Shown piece by piece: positions 44,236 to 53,762 of a stretch of DNA of 64,000 nt. The notes beneath the pieces were generated by a model. The model worked only from the letters and a program-made list of their open reading frames with translations, did not search any database and was not told the DNA's origin. How positions within the stretch are numbered: position 1 is the stretch's first letter; every line of letters starts with the position of its first letter. Origin of the DNA: Rossellomorea aquimaris (GTDB taxonomy: Bacteria > Bacillota > Bacilli > Bacillales > Bacillaceae_B). The DNA is taken from assembly GCF_000935355.1 (NCBI RefSeq), contig NZ_JXZC01000003.1, forward strand, positions 124,001-188,000. The letters are read 5' to 3'. The translations under genes and the position numbers were made by a program.

Positions 44236-45276
44236 ATGGTAATTGCTAAAGCACGAGCTGTTGACGGTCCTGACAAATCTTTCAGAGAGGCGGAAATCGA
44301 GAGACGCGATCTGGATCAGCATGATGTTCTGATTGAAATTAAATATGCGGGAATCTGTCACTCTGATATCCATACGGCACACGGAGACTGGGGAGAAGTG
44401 AAGTATCCGCTCGTACCTGGACACGAAATTGCGGGAATCGTCACAGAAGTCGGTTCCGGGGTTACGAAGTACAAAGCCGGCGACCGGGTAGGGGTAGGCT
44501 GCATGGTTGATTCCTGTGGTGAATGTAAGAACTGCCATGACGGAGAGGAGCAGTACTGCCTCAAAGGAAACGTACCGACCTACGCAGGTGTGGACAAATA
44601 TGGCGAGCCGACACAAGGCGGTTATTCCACCCATATCGTGGTAACAGAAGATTTCGTCCTCCGCATCCCTGACAACATCGAGCTTGACGCTGCGGCACCT
44701 CTGTTATGTGCCGGGATTACGACGTATTCTCCATTGAACCATTGGAATGCAGGCCCAGGGAAGAAAGTAGCCGTTGTCGGTATGGGTGGACTCGGTCATA
44801 TGGCGGTCAAGATCGCACATGCCATGGGAGCTGAGGTATCGGTTCTTTCACGTACGTTGAACAAAAAAGAAGATGGTCTTGAATTCGGGGCAGAAGCTTA
44901 TTATGCCACCACTGAACCGGAAACGTTCGAGAAACTTGCCGGCACATTCGATCTGATCATCAACACGGTCAGTGCCAAGATTGATATCAGTGCGTATCTC
45001 TCCCTCTTGACGCTTGATGGCGCTATGGTCAACGTCGGCGCACCGGCAGAGCCACTGGAAGTCAATGTGTTCTCCCTGATTGGTCACCGCCGTTCCTTTG
45101 CCGGTTCCATGATCGGAGGCATCCACGAGACCCAGGAAATGCTCGATTTCTGCGGGGAACATGGAATCGTTCCTAAGATCGAAGTGATTTCGGCTGATTA
45201 CATTGATGAAGCGTACGAACGGGTATTGAATTCTGATGTGAAGTATCGTTTCGTCATTGATACGAGCACGATCTGA
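44236..45276 (+). CDS. Zinc alcohol dehydrogenase, CAD-type, NAD(P)-dependent
   Basis: A 346-residue medium-chain dehydrogenase. [15 protein letters not shown] holds the catalytic-zinc Cys, [10 protein letters not shown] the His-Glu, [15 protein letters not shown] the four structural-zinc Cys, and [19 protein letters not shown] the Rossmann loop. The family (YahK/AdhA/cinnamyl alcohol dehydrogenase) reduces aldehydes with NADPH. Its promoter has the MerR-type 19-bp spacer, so it should be induced by reactive aldehydes through the divergent AdhR-like protein. ACAGGAGG precedes the ATG. Confidence 0.92.
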   Translation: MVIAKARAVDGPDKSFREAEIERRDLDQHDVLIEIKYAGICHSDIHTAHGDWGEVKYPLVPGHEIAGIVTEVGSGVTKYKAGDRVGVGCMVDSCGECKNCHDGEEQYCLKGNVPTYAGVDKYGEPTQGGYSTHIVVTEDFVLRIPDNIELDAAAPLLCAGITTYSPLNHWNAGPGKKVAVVGMGGLGHMAVKIAHAMGAEVSVLSRTLNKKEDGLEFGAEAYYATTEPETFEKLAGTFDLIINTVSAKIDISAYLSLLTLDGAMVNVGAPAEPLEVNVFSLIGHRRSFAGSMIGGIHETQEMLDFCGEHGIVPKIEVISADYIDEAYERVLNSDVKYRFVIDTSTI

Positions 45277-45302
45277 TTACAGACAAGGCAGGTGACAAGA
45301 TT

Positions 45303-45875
45303 ATGGATATGGAGAAGTTCCTCGAGTTTTGCAGGGAAGGCAACCCAATTTCAGGTGAAGATAAAGAACTTCATGGCCTGCTGACTCAATGCAGCTACGA
45401 AGCACAAAGGATCACGATGGAATTGAATACTTCTTATCATTCCAAGGAAGAAATCGTCGAGATCTTCAGCGAACTGACCGGTACCGAAGTGGATTCGTCG
45501 TTCATGTGCTTCCCGCCATTCTATACGGACTTTGGAAAGAACATCCACATCGGGAAGAACGCGTTCTTCAACACAGGGTGTTCCTTCCAAGACAGAGGGG
45601 GCATTCACATCGGAGACGGTTCACTGATCGGTATGAATGTAACGATTGCGACACTGAATCACGGATTACCTCTGGAGACTCGAAATACCACATTCGTCTC
45701 CCCGGTCACGATCGGGAAGAACGTATGGATCGGCTCCAATGCCACCATCCTGCCTGGCGTCACCATCGGGGACAACTCCGTCATTGCGGCAGGAGCTGTC
45801 GTGACGAAGGACGTTCCGGAAAATGTGGTGGTTGCAGGGGTTCCGGCGAAAATGGTGAAAGGGATTGATGAGTGA
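45303..45875 (+). CDS. Sugar O-acetyltransferase, left-handed beta-helix (LacA/Maa-like)
   Basis: A 190-residue hexapeptide-repeat acetyltransferase. An N-terminal helical part (about 1-60) precedes the beta-helix with [35 protein letters not shown], then NHGLPLE with the catalytic His, and the [20 protein letters not shown] and [22 protein letters not shown] repeats. It acetylates a sugar or similar hydroxyl with acetyl-CoA. It lies 26 bp behind the dehydrogenase and is probably co-transcribed under the AdhR-type promoter. Confidence 0.88.
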   Translation: MDMEKFLEFCREGNPISGEDKELHGLLTQCSYEAQRITMELNTSYHSKEEIVEIFSELTGTEVDSSFMCFPPFYTDFGKNIHIGKNAFFNTGCSFQDRGGIHIGDGSLIGMNVTIATLNHGLPLETRNTTFVSPVTIGKNVWIGSNATILPGVTIGDNSVIAAGAVVTKDVPENVVVAGVPAKMVKGIDE

Positions 45876-45880
45876 AGGAA

Positions 45881-45912
45881 AGAAGCAAGGGGTCCCCTTG
45901 CTTCTTTTTTTA
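45881..45912 (+). terminator. Intrinsic terminator behind acetyltransferase
   Basis: AGAAGCAAGG / CCTTGCTTCT stem with TTTTTTT. Confidence 0.9.
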
Positions 45913-46141
45913 TGAGTTGGCAGTAGTAATCCTCTATACTATTAAGTCTTTTGAATGAAAATGATTGGGTTAATCCGGCATGGAGTTTATGTTGATTTGT
46001 GTCGTTTTTTGCACATATAAGGGATGGTGCCTATACCCAAGGTACCTGCAATAACCCAATTGCTTTATGACAGAATAACGGAAATAATTTAATATGAACG
46101 GTTAGTAAAAATATAGTTTGATAGGGGAGAGAAAACACGGA

Positions 46142-49100
46142 ATGAAAAAAAAGCTGCAAAAAGCGACCATCATTGCGTTAGGGGCAGGGCTCATTTCTGG
46201 AAGTCTGCCAGTATCGTATTCTGGTCTGCCTTCAGAAGCACAGGCTGCTTCTAAGATACCGGATGTTTTAATCCAAGACTCGGTGAAGGGAGAGGCTCAA
46301 CCAGGTTCTTCACCCACTGAGCAGGCACTTCAAGAATTGTCTCCAGAACAAAGGGAAGCCCTTGTGAAGCTGCAATCGATCAATCAAACAGGTTTGCATC
46401 TGGCACCGGAGATAGATCAGGATAGTACGGAAGAAATTTCTGTTATCGTAGAATTTAAACAGAGTCCGCCCAAAGTGGCAGTCATAAAAGCCAAAGCAGA
46501 AGGAAAAGACTTGTCTGAAGCACAAGCCAAAGCTCAAGTCGAGAAAGAACATGATGCATTTAATAAAGACCTGGATAAGATATTGGATGGAAAAGGGAAG
46601 GGCAAAAACGCTGGATACATAGTAAAACGATCGTATAAAAAAGCCTTTAACGGTGTTTCTATGAAACTCCCGGCCAATCAAGCGAAAGAATTATTGCAAT
46701 CCAATGCCGTTAAAGCTGTGTACAGTGATGCTGAAGTTCAAGTAGAACCACTTGTTCAAGCAGCAGATATCAATGCGGAACACACCGGGATCGGCATGTC
46801 AGATGAACGTTCCTACCTACAAGTGGACAAGCTCCATGAAGAAGGATTCACAGGGAAAGGCACGAAAGTGGGAGTGCTTGATACAGGTATCGACTATAAC
46901 CATCCTGATTTGAAAGCGGCTTATAAAGGTGGATATGACTTTGTCGATAATGATGAAGATCCAATGGAAACCACCTATGAGGACTGGAAGGATTCAGGAA
47001 GGCCGGAAGTTTCGGGTGGCAGAGTCTATTATACAAGTCATGGTACCCATGTGTCAGGGACGGTTGCCGGTCAAGGGACGAATCAGAGTAAATTCGCCAC
47101 AAAAGGGATTGCACCCGATGCTGAATTGCATGCTTACCGTGTGTTGGGCCCATATGGATCTGGAACGTTTGAAAATGTGATGGCAGGGATTGAACAAGGG
47201 ATTGAGGACGGCATGGATGTAATGAACCTGTCACTCAGCGGTGCCTTGAATGATCCGATGAACCCTGTGAGCATGGCTGTAAACCATGCCGTATTAAGCG
47301 GGGTAACAATGGTGCTTTCTGCCGGGAATTCAGGGAATGCCATGTATACGCTGGGTACTCCGAGTGCAGCTGCACTGGCGCTCACGGTAGGGGCAAACGA
47401 TGTACCTGTGACGCTCTCTACGTCTACAGGATCATTGGATGCATTGTCTGTAGACTTGCGTCTCATGGCAATAGGATACGGGGATGATCTTGACCAGCTA
47501 GAGAAAGAGACCCTTCCAATTGTTTATGCTGGTATGGGAGCGGAAGCTGATTTCACAGGAAAGGATCTGGAAGGCAAGATTGCCCTTATAAGCAGGGGAC
47601 AAAGCATTCCACTAGTGAATAAGATCCTGGCTGCAAAGGAACATGGTGCAGCTGCCGTGCTCCTATTCAATGATAATCCGGAAGAAGGGCATATCCCTGC
47701 GTATTTTGCAGAAGGACGGGAGTATATTCCAACTTTCTCATTAAACAATGCAGAAGGACTGGCTTTGAAAGAAAAGCTTGAATCTGGTCAGAACAACTTT
47801 ACATTTGGAGAAATGAAAGAAGAGAAAACAAAAGGCGGCACGCTGGCAGAATTCAGTTCCCGCGGACCATCCCGTACAAATTATGATATAAAACCTGAAG
47901 TGACGGCTCCCGGGGTCTCTATGATGTCCACCGTTCCGTCTGATGTAGTGAACGGGGATAAAGGGGACGATTATCAATACGCGTATCAACGATTTTCCGG
48001 TACCTCCATGTCGGCTCCGGTAGTAGCGGGGATATCGGCACTGTTAATTGGATCCAATCCTGATCTGAGTCCGTCCGATATTAAAACGATCCTGATGAAC
48101 ACAGCAGATCCATTAAGCAAGCCTTACAGCGTATTTGAGCAGGGGGCAGGGCATGTGGATCCGTATGAAGCCATTCATTCAACAATGGAAATCACAGTAA
48201 CAGATGAAACTCAACTGATTGAAAACGGGGAAACCGAGACGATCGATGAAGAAACAGGAGGTCTTAGTTTCGGTCGAGTCGTTTACACAGGGGATCACAT
48301 GTTGGATAAACGTTCTGTAAAGCTTACCAACAATGGGAAAAAGGATAAAACATTTGATGTGAAGGTACAATTCCAAACAGGATTGCGTGAATCTAAAGAC
48401 GCAGAAAAAAATGGAGTAAACGTCACAACCACCGATACCATCACTGTAAAAGGGAACAAAAGTAAAAAAACGTCTGTTTTTCTCTCTATTCCAAAGACAG
48501 CAGAAAAGGGGACATACGAAGGTTATGTGACCTATACAAACATAGAAGATCCATCTGAAACGTACCAAATCCCTTTTGGTGTAACATATGAAGAAAATAA
48601 ATTTGAGAAGTTCGACATTGTATCCGGCCAAACGATGGCGTCAGTGGGGTATTCAGATGTCAATCCCTTTATGAAGAATTATCTTATGATGAATTATCAG
48701 GTGAAAGGTCATATCAAACGAGTGGATTTCTTATACGTAGATCCGGAAACGGATGATATAGTCGGTCATGGTGGGTTTGTCAGTGGATTAAATGTAAAGC
48801 CAAATAACGGTAATTTAGTATTGAATACCGGTTTTTATTTACCATTCATTGGAGATCAGAAAGAGCCGTTTTCAACGGATCCTGAATACTTGCAATCTCA
48901 ATTCTCGAATGTGGTGGCTCAGTTCGTTAAACCAGGTAATTATACACTAAGGGCCGTTGCAACAGACGATCAGGGGAACACATTTACCAAAGATCAATAT
49001 GTGTTTGTAGATAATTCTGCCCCTGAATTCTCTATCACCTCCCTGCCACATGGTGTCTATGAATATGAAGAAGGACAGACATCCGTTCGGGTAGAGGGAA

Positions 49101-50377
49101 GCATCCAGGAAGAAAATATCGACCACATGAAGAAGTATGGGTTCGATGTTAACCAGGCTTCCAACGAGGTTGTATTATACTACAATAAAGAGGTTCCAAA
49201 GTTCAACCAATATATCAATATTCCTAAATATGCGCCAAATGCAGAAGTTCCCTTGAATCCGGATGGAACATTTGCAGCTAACCTGCCGCTTGATGATTCC
49301 CTTCCGATTCTTCCGGTTCGATTCTTCGGTGTCGGAATATCGAGTGCGGTGAATTATCCAAACGCACATGCCACCTACTTCGTCAAAAAAGGAACACCAT
49401 ACGTAGATGCGACACCGGACAAGATCAACCCGATGATGGGAGAAACTGTCACCTATACGATCAAAATGAATCATACGTCAGGAATCAAAGATCAAACCAT
49501 TGCTTTTGATTATTTGAGCGACCATTTTGAGATAGAAAGTGTAACCGTCCATCCGGAATTGGAGAAAAAGGCAAGCGTCCGAATGAATCATGAGGATGCT
49601 GCAGGTGGAAATGGAACGAGAAAGCAGACCATTCATTTGACCATTAATGATCCTGAGGGTCTAACCGGCACCACCCCGGCTGTGAATGTAAAAGTGAAAG
49701 TCAAAGATGAAAAATACTATGAGGGTGTTTTACAATTACAAAATATAACGTCTACCTATACGAATGGGGAAGGCACTGAAGTCTCTCTTCCTAGTGTAGC
49801 TGTGGAATCTTATGTTGACCCGTCCTTTTCACAAGTGAAAGTTCCTATTTTCGCAGAAGGGATTCCGTTTGGAAATGATTTTACCAAAGCAGGAATTGAC
49901 GGATATGCTACAGATGATTCCAACAATCAGTACGACGGAACGATTGTCATGGAGAATAACGGGATTGCTGAATATCCAAGACTTTATGTTAAATTGCCGA
50001 TTACAGACAAAGAATTCACCTACACCATCCATGTACCGGGGCACTTTAAATATAGCAACCCATTCACGGTCTTTAAGCAAATCGGGGATAAGATTCGAGG
50101 CGAATTTGACACCGAGGGCTTTCCTCAGATGATAGCAGGAGATGTCAACGGTGACCAGGTCATTGATATCATGGACGCCATCTATGTGCAAACATACTGG
50201 GGAACGGATCACCGTGATGCGGATATCAACTTTGACGGTATTGTTGATATGAATGATTTCAAATTCATCGAAACGAACTATGGCAAACAAAATCCTACCG
50301 ATCCACGTGCACCGAAAGCAAAAACAAAATACAAAAATAAAACGCTGGAAACAGTGAAGAAAGAATTAGGAAGCTAA
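46142..50377 (+). CDS. Giant secreted subtilase (S8) with PA and dockerin domains
   Basis: About 1411 residues. Signal peptide, then an I9-type propeptide (about 90-205, ISVIVEFKQSPPKVAV), an S8 catalytic domain with GVLDTGIDYNHPDLK (Asp ~245), SHGTHVSGTVAG (His ~300) and FSGTSMSAPVVAG (Ser ~622), interrupted by a protease-associated domain (about 440-545). Several Ig/Fn3-like beta domains follow (about 680-1330, including a cohesin-like stretch TPDKINPMMGETVTYTIKM). The C-terminus is a dockerin: GDVNGDQVIDIMDAIYVQ and DINFDGIVDMNDFKFIETNYG, two calcium loops. The start at ATG 46142 avoids placing GGGGAGAG inside the gene. Related to Vpr/minor extracellular proteases, but much longer. Confidence 0.9.
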   Translation: MKKKLQKATIIALGAGLISGSLPVSYSGLPSEAQAASKIPDVLIQDSVKGEAQPGSSPTEQALQELSPEQREALVKLQSINQTGLHLAPEIDQDSTEEISVIVEFKQSPPKVAVIKAKAEGKDLSEAQAKAQVEKEHDAFNKDLDKILDGKGKGKNAGYIVKRSYKKAFNGVSMKLPANQAKELLQSNAVKAVYSDAEVQVEPLVQAADINAEHTGIGMSDERSYLQVDKLHEEGFTGKGTKVGVLDTGIDYNHPDLKAAYKGGYDFVDNDEDPMETTYEDWKDSGRPEVSGGRVYYTSHGTHVSGTVAGQGTNQSKFATKGIAPDAELHAYRVLGPYGSGTFENVMAGIEQGIEDGMDVMNLSLSGALNDPMNPVSMAVNHAVLSGVTMVLSAGNSGNAMYTLGTPSAAALALTVGANDVPVTLSTSTGSLDALSVDLRLMAIGYGDDLDQLEKETLPIVYAGMGAEADFTGKDLEGKIALISRGQSIPLVNKILAAKEHGAAAVLLFNDNPEEGHIPAYFAEGREYIPTFSLNNAEGLALKEKLESGQNNFTFGEMKEEKTKGGTLAEFSSRGPSRTNYDIKPEVTAPGVSMMSTVPSDVVNGDKGDDYQYAYQRFSGTSMSAPVVAGISALLIGSNPDLSPSDIKTILMNTADPLSKPYSVFEQGAGHVDPYEAIHSTMEITVTDETQLIENGETETIDEETGGLSFGRVVYTGDHMLDKRSVKLTNNGKKDKTFDVKVQFQTGLRESKDAEKNGVNVTTTDTITVKGNKSKKTSVFLSIPKTAEKGTYEGYVTYTNIEDPSETYQIPFGVTYEENKFEKFDIVSGQTMASVGYSDVNPFMKNYLMMNYQVKGHIKRVDFLYVDPETDDIVGHGGFVSGLNVKPNNGNLVLNTGFYLPFIGDQKEPFSTDPEYLQSQFSNVVAQFVKPGNYTLRAVATDDQGNTFTKDQYVFVDNSAPEFSITSLPHGVYEYEEGQTSVRVEGSIQEENIDHMKKYGFDVNQASNEVVLYYNKEVPKFNQYINIPKYAPNAEVPLNPDGTFAANLPLDDSLPILPVRFFGVGISSAVNYPNAHATYFVKKGTPYVDATPDKINPMMGETVTYTIKMNHTSGIKDQTIAFDYLSDHFEIESVTVHPELEKKASVRMNHEDAAGGNGTRKQTIHLTINDPEGLTGTTPAVNVKVKVKDEKYYEGVLQLQNITSTYTNGEGTEVSLPSVAVESYVDPSFSQVKVPIFAEGIPFGNDFTKAGIDGYATDDSNNQYDGTIVMENNGIAEYPRLYVKLPITDKEFTYTIHVPGHFKYSNPFTVFKQIGDKIRGEFDTEGFPQMIAGDVNGDQVIDIMDAIYVQTYWGTDHRDADINFDGIVDMNDFKFIETNYGKQNPTDPRAPKAKTKYKNKTLETVKKELGS

Positions 50378-50387
50378 TATATTTGAT

Positions 50388-50424
50388 TGAAGCAAGGGGG
50401 CAATCCTCTTGCTTCATTTTTTTA
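50388..50424 (+). terminator. Intrinsic terminator behind subtilase
   Basis: TGAAGCAAGGGGG / CCTCTTGCTTCA stem, T-run. Confidence 0.88.
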
Positions 50425-50555
50425 GAGCCGGGGGGACCAGACCCTGTAGCTTCGATCTTATAGTCTTCCATCAAAAGTCTTAGACAAACATCACACGAAT
50501 TCCGGAGCCGTTGTTGTGTCATGGATAGTATGATGAAGAAAAAGGAGGTATCATC

Positions 50556-51014
50556 ATGATTAAAGGGTTATATGAGGCACATCTACCTGTAAGTGATATG
50601 GGGAAATCAATCGATTTCTATCAAAAGCTTGGTTTGGAACTGGCGTATGACAACGAGAGGGTTTCCTTTGTCTGGATTGAGAAAGGGAAAAGCTGGCTTG
50701 GGTTGTGGGAGGCAGAGGAGGTAAATCTCCCGTATCATGCTTCCATCCGGCATATTGCCTTTCATGTCGAAGTGGAGGATATCATAAAGGCGAAGGAATG
50801 GCTAAAAGAAAGAGGAGTCGAGGTGAGGGAAGCGTTCGGGTTTTCACCAGAACGGCAGCCGATCGTCCTTCCAAACAATCCACAGGCCCATGCTTGTCTG
50901 TATTTCGTTGATCCCGACGGAAATTCACTTGAATTCATCGCTCCATTGCGATTGGATCATGAAGAAGCGTTTGAGATGATGACGCTTGAGGAGTGGGGGA
51001 ATAGGAAGGAGTGA
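50556..51014 (+). CDS. VOC-family (glyoxalase/bleomycin resistance-like) protein
   Basis: A 152-residue vicinal-oxygen-chelate protein with two beta-alpha-beta-beta-beta modules: EAHLPVSDMGKSIDFYQKLGLEL with a metal-ligand His, HIAFHVEVEDIIKAKEWL, and the ending LYFVDPDGNSLEFIAPL with a ligand Glu. Similar to Bacillus dioxygenase/glyoxalase or fosfomycin-type proteins. AAAGGAGG precedes the ATG. Substrate unknown. Confidence 0.87.
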   Translation: MIKGLYEAHLPVSDMGKSIDFYQKLGLELAYDNERVSFVWIEKGKSWLGLWEAEEVNLPYHASIRHIAFHVEVEDIIKAKEWLKERGVEVREAFGFSPERQPIVLPNNPQAHACLYFVDPDGNSLEFIAPLRLDHEEAFEMMTLEEWGNRKE

Positions 51015-51045
51015 AGCAAGGGGACGGTTCCCGTGCTTCTTTTTT
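51013..51045 (+). terminator. Terminator with family A arm (R13)
   Basis: GAAGCAAGGGGACGGTTCCCGTGCTTC followed by six or more T; the left half of family A serving as terminator of the VOC gene. Confidence 0.85.
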
Positions 51046-51105
51046 ATTCTGAGGCAGCAGAACTCAAGAATTCGATACGGATTGTTGAGTGGAACCAAAT
51101 GCTAG

Positions 51106-51448
51106 AATAAGTATGTTGACATTATATTAAAATATTCTCATATTAATCGGCAAATATGTTCTTGCGAGTGCAAACATTTGGGGAGTTTTCGTAGACCAGA
51201 ATTATGTTGTCGCATCTGATATGGGAACAGGGTTAAAAGTTTTACAGAAAAATAATAAGTTAAGTTGGAGGGTTGTTCGTAAAGTCGAAATACTTTTCGG
51301 GCAGCCTTTTTTGTATGTTTATGGGCTTTCACCTAATCCGACACAATTTCCGCACAATCATCTCGGTCTTCCCCAGTGAAAGTGCAGGGATGGTTCTACT
51401 TCTACTCATTGTATTAAGAAGAAGCATAAGAACTGTCCCCATGATTCA
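51106..51448 (+). pseudogene. Collapsed duplicate of the LVIVD locus
   Basis: 51106-51144 matches the promoter region of the SAM-riboswitch gene (TTGACA, 17-bp spacer, CATATT). From 51145 the sequence matches the last ~115 bp of the LVIVD coding region (NIWGVFVDQNYV, DMGTGLKVLQKNNK), its terminator and its downstream family A repeat (as at 41874-42174). The riboswitch and about 1.5 kb of coding sequence are missing. This is a duplicate reduced by an internal deletion. Confidence 0.85.
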
Positions 51449-51455
51449 ATAGAGT

Positions 51456-51486
51456 AAAACGTTGCTAAAACGCAACGTTTTTTTAA
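51456..51486. terminator. Intrinsic terminator
   Basis: 10-bp perfect stem AAAACGTTGC / GCAACGTTTT, 6-nt loop, seven T. Confidence 0.85.
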
Positions 51487-51554
51487 TGAATAAAAGACAC
51501 ATTGGTCTTTTTCCTATTTTTCGACCTTATTCCCTGCTGCATAATGGCACTCAC

Positions 51555-51580
51555 GCAACACATGTTGCGCTATTGCAACA
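51555..51580. promoter_or_regulatory. Candidate upstream activator sites of the sigma-54 operon
   Basis: GCAACA-CA-TGTTGC perfect palindrome (51555-51568) followed by a half-site TTGCAACA (51573-51580), about 85-100 bp upstream of the -24 element, the expected place for an enhancer-binding protein. Confidence 0.6.
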
Positions 51581-51652
51581 TATTAGGATCTAATTTATAG
51601 TTTAAATATTGTAAAACATTAGAATAATCAGTATTTTATAGTATTTTTAATG

Positions 51653-51668
51653 TTGGCACATTTCTTGC
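51653..51668 (+). promoter_or_regulatory. Sigma-54 (SigL) -24/-12 promoter
   Basis: TTGGCACATTTCTTGC matches TGGCACN5TTGC exactly, with the GG and GC doublets separated by 10 bp. It lies 43 bp before the regulator start, so the activator gene and its operon form one autoregulated sigma-54 unit. Confidence 0.9.
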
Positions 51669-51710
51669 AATTGAAATAAATGAGTGGATTACTCAGAGGG
51701 AGCGAGCACA

Positions 51711-53762
51711 TTGTTAGTGAAAGATGCAATGACTAGTACTTCTATAAAGTATTTTGAAAACGATTACATTGAAGCTGTTGCAAATCGTTTACTAGAATCT
51801 CGAGTGAAGGGCGGGTTGGTTTATAACATTAAGGATGAGCTGGTGGGGTGTTTCACAGAGATTGATCTTTTAAGAGGCTTGCTAAAAAACAAATGCACAC
51901 TATCTGACATTCATATAACGAACTTTCATTTTTTAAAGGAAACAGATGAATTAAAACATATAACAGAAATGGAGCATGGTATTTGGCCGGTGCTCAATAA
52001 GAACGGACAGATTTCTGGATTCTTGACTAAAGATCAGTATTTGACTTCCTATGCAAAGTTCTCTCAACTGGAAGTCAGCCGTTGGGATGCAATTTTCAAG
52101 TCTGCCCATAATGGTATCCTCTCCATTGATCTTGAAGGGAAAATCACATCGATCAACCCTCCTGCTGAAAAAATGGCTATGACGTCAAAAGAAAAAGCAA
52201 TCGGCAAATTTTTGACGGATGTCGTAACACCGAGTGGCTTGCTGAATGTCATCCGAACTGGTAAAGGACACACGGAAAAATATCGTGTGGGAAGAAGAAT
52301 GTATTTAACGCACCGAACACCACTCTATGATGGTGAAACCCTTACTGGGGCAGTAGGCGTCTTTCAGGATATTTCAGAAATAGAATTTGTTTCGAATGAA
52401 CTTGAATCCGTTAAACAGCTTTTAAGGGAACAGGAAAGTGTACTGGAAAACTCAACCGATGGAATCTGTATTACAGATGGAGAAGGAATCATTATTAAAA
52501 GTAATCAAAGCTTTTGTTCTCTTTTTAATCTCGATTCCGAGACACATGAGACACCAGACTTTATTAAAGAGATCGTCAACAAAGTGGTAGCAAAGGGCAA
52601 ACGACATAATGTCATGGAACCAAGCATTGGCAACGATAATTCTTTGATCATTACCGCGAACCCCATTAAAAATAGTAGCAATCATATGATCGAGAGAATT
52701 GTCATTTATGTGAAAGATATGTCCGAGTTTGATGCATTGAGGAATGAGCTTGAGAAAGCAAAGTCATTATTAGAGACCTTACACTTATCTGAGAAAACAG
52801 GTACCTTCATAGCTGAATCTTCAGAAATGAAGAGGTTGATTGAAACCGTGGAACAGGTGGCTAAAGTAGATGTCACAGTGTTATTAACAGGTGAATCTGG
52901 AGTAGGAAAAGAGGAAATAGCAAAATTAATTCAACAGGCCAGCCCAAGGACGGACCAGCCATTCGTTAAAGTAAACTGTGGAGCAATACCAGAAACCCTT
53001 ATGGAATCAGAGCTGTTTGGGTATGAGGGAGGAGCATTTACGGGTGCCTTAAAAAAAGGGAAAGCCGGATTGTTTGAACAAGCAAACAATGGAACGATTT
53101 TTCTCGATGAGATTGGAGAGATCCCTACCCATCTTCAAGTGAAACTATTACGGGTCCTTCAGGAAATGGAGATAACCCGGGTAGGTTCAGCAGCTCCCAA
53201 GAAGATAGATGTCCGTGTCATTGCTGCTACCAATGAAGACCTGCAAGAACTGGTCCAAGAAGGAAACTTTCGTGAAGACTTATTCTATCGATTGAATGTC
53301 ATACCGATTTCCATTCCACCTTTAAGAAAGAGAATGGAGGATATACCGCTCCTGGTCGATACGTATTCAAGAATGTTTGCTTCCAAATATGATAAGCATC
53401 TCAGATTTACAACGAAAGCCATACAAGTTCTTAGCAGCTACAGATGGCCGGGTAATGTGAGGGAGCTAGTCAATATTCTCGAAAGATTATATGTAACAGC
53501 TACAAACTATGAAGTTAGTGAAAACGATGTACGTTCACTGTTTACTAAAACGGATGAACAAAAAACAGTTACTGATAAAGCTATTGTGGTGAATGAAATT
53601 TTACCACTGAAGGAAGCGATAGAAGAGCTGGAAAGAGAGCTTATTTATAAGGCGTCGCTCACAGAAAAGTCTTACCGCGGCATAGCCCGGGCTCTTAAGG
53701 TGAATCCTTCTACCATTGTAAGGAAGGTTAAAAAATTAGAAGGGGGATCATTAAAATTATGA
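51711..53762 (+). CDS. Sigma-54-dependent activator with CBS, PAS and AAA+ domains
   Basis: About 683 residues. A CBS pair (VKDAMTSTSIKYFENDYIEAVANRL; about 1-120) is followed by two PAS domains (WDAIFKSAHNGILSIDLEGKI; VLENSTDGICITDGEG) and the AAA+ core: Walker A GESGVGKEE (~394), the sigma-54 contact loop GAFTGA (~441) and FLDEIGEIP as Walker B. A Fis-type helix-turn-helix (YRGIARALKVNPSTIVRKVKKL) ends the protein. The start at TTG 51711 follows GAGGGAG; an in-frame GTG at 51684 would include this site. The CBS/PAS input suggests an adenylate or CoA-related or small-acid signal. Overlaps the next gene by 4 nt. Confidence 0.9.
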   Translation: MLVKDAMTSTSIKYFENDYIEAVANRLLESRVKGGLVYNIKDELVGCFTEIDLLRGLLKNKCTLSDIHITNFHFLKETDELKHITEMEHGIWPVLNKNGQISGFLTKDQYLTSYAKFSQLEVSRWDAIFKSAHNGILSIDLEGKITSINPPAEKMAMTSKEKAIGKFLTDVVTPSGLLNVIRTGKGHTEKYRVGRRMYLTHRTPLYDGETLTGAVGVFQDISEIEFVSNELESVKQLLREQESVLENSTDGICITDGEGIIIKSNQSFCSLFNLDSETHETPDFIKEIVNKVVAKGKRHNVMEPSIGNDNSLIITANPIKNSSNHMIERIVIYVKDMSEFDALRNELEKAKSLLETLHLSEKTGTFIAESSEMKRLIETVEQVAKVDVTVLLTGESGVGKEEIAKLIQQASPRTDQPFVKVNCGAIPETLMESELFGYEGGAFTGALKKGKAGLFEQANNGTIFLDEIGEIPTHLQVKLLRVLQEMEITRVGSAAPKKIDVRVIAATNEDLQELVQEGNFREDLFYRLNVIPISIPPLRKRMEDIPLLVDTYSRMFASKYDKHLRFTTKAIQVLSSYRWPGNVRELVNILERLYVTATNYEVSENDVRSLFTKTDEQKTVTDKAIVVNEILPLKEAIEELERELIYKASLTEKSYRGIARALKVNPSTIVRKVKKLEGGSLKL

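Noticed and set aside
51546..51560. Second sigma-54-like stretch TGGCACTCACGCAAC
   Set aside because: The -24 block is good but the -12 TTGC is absent at the right spacing.
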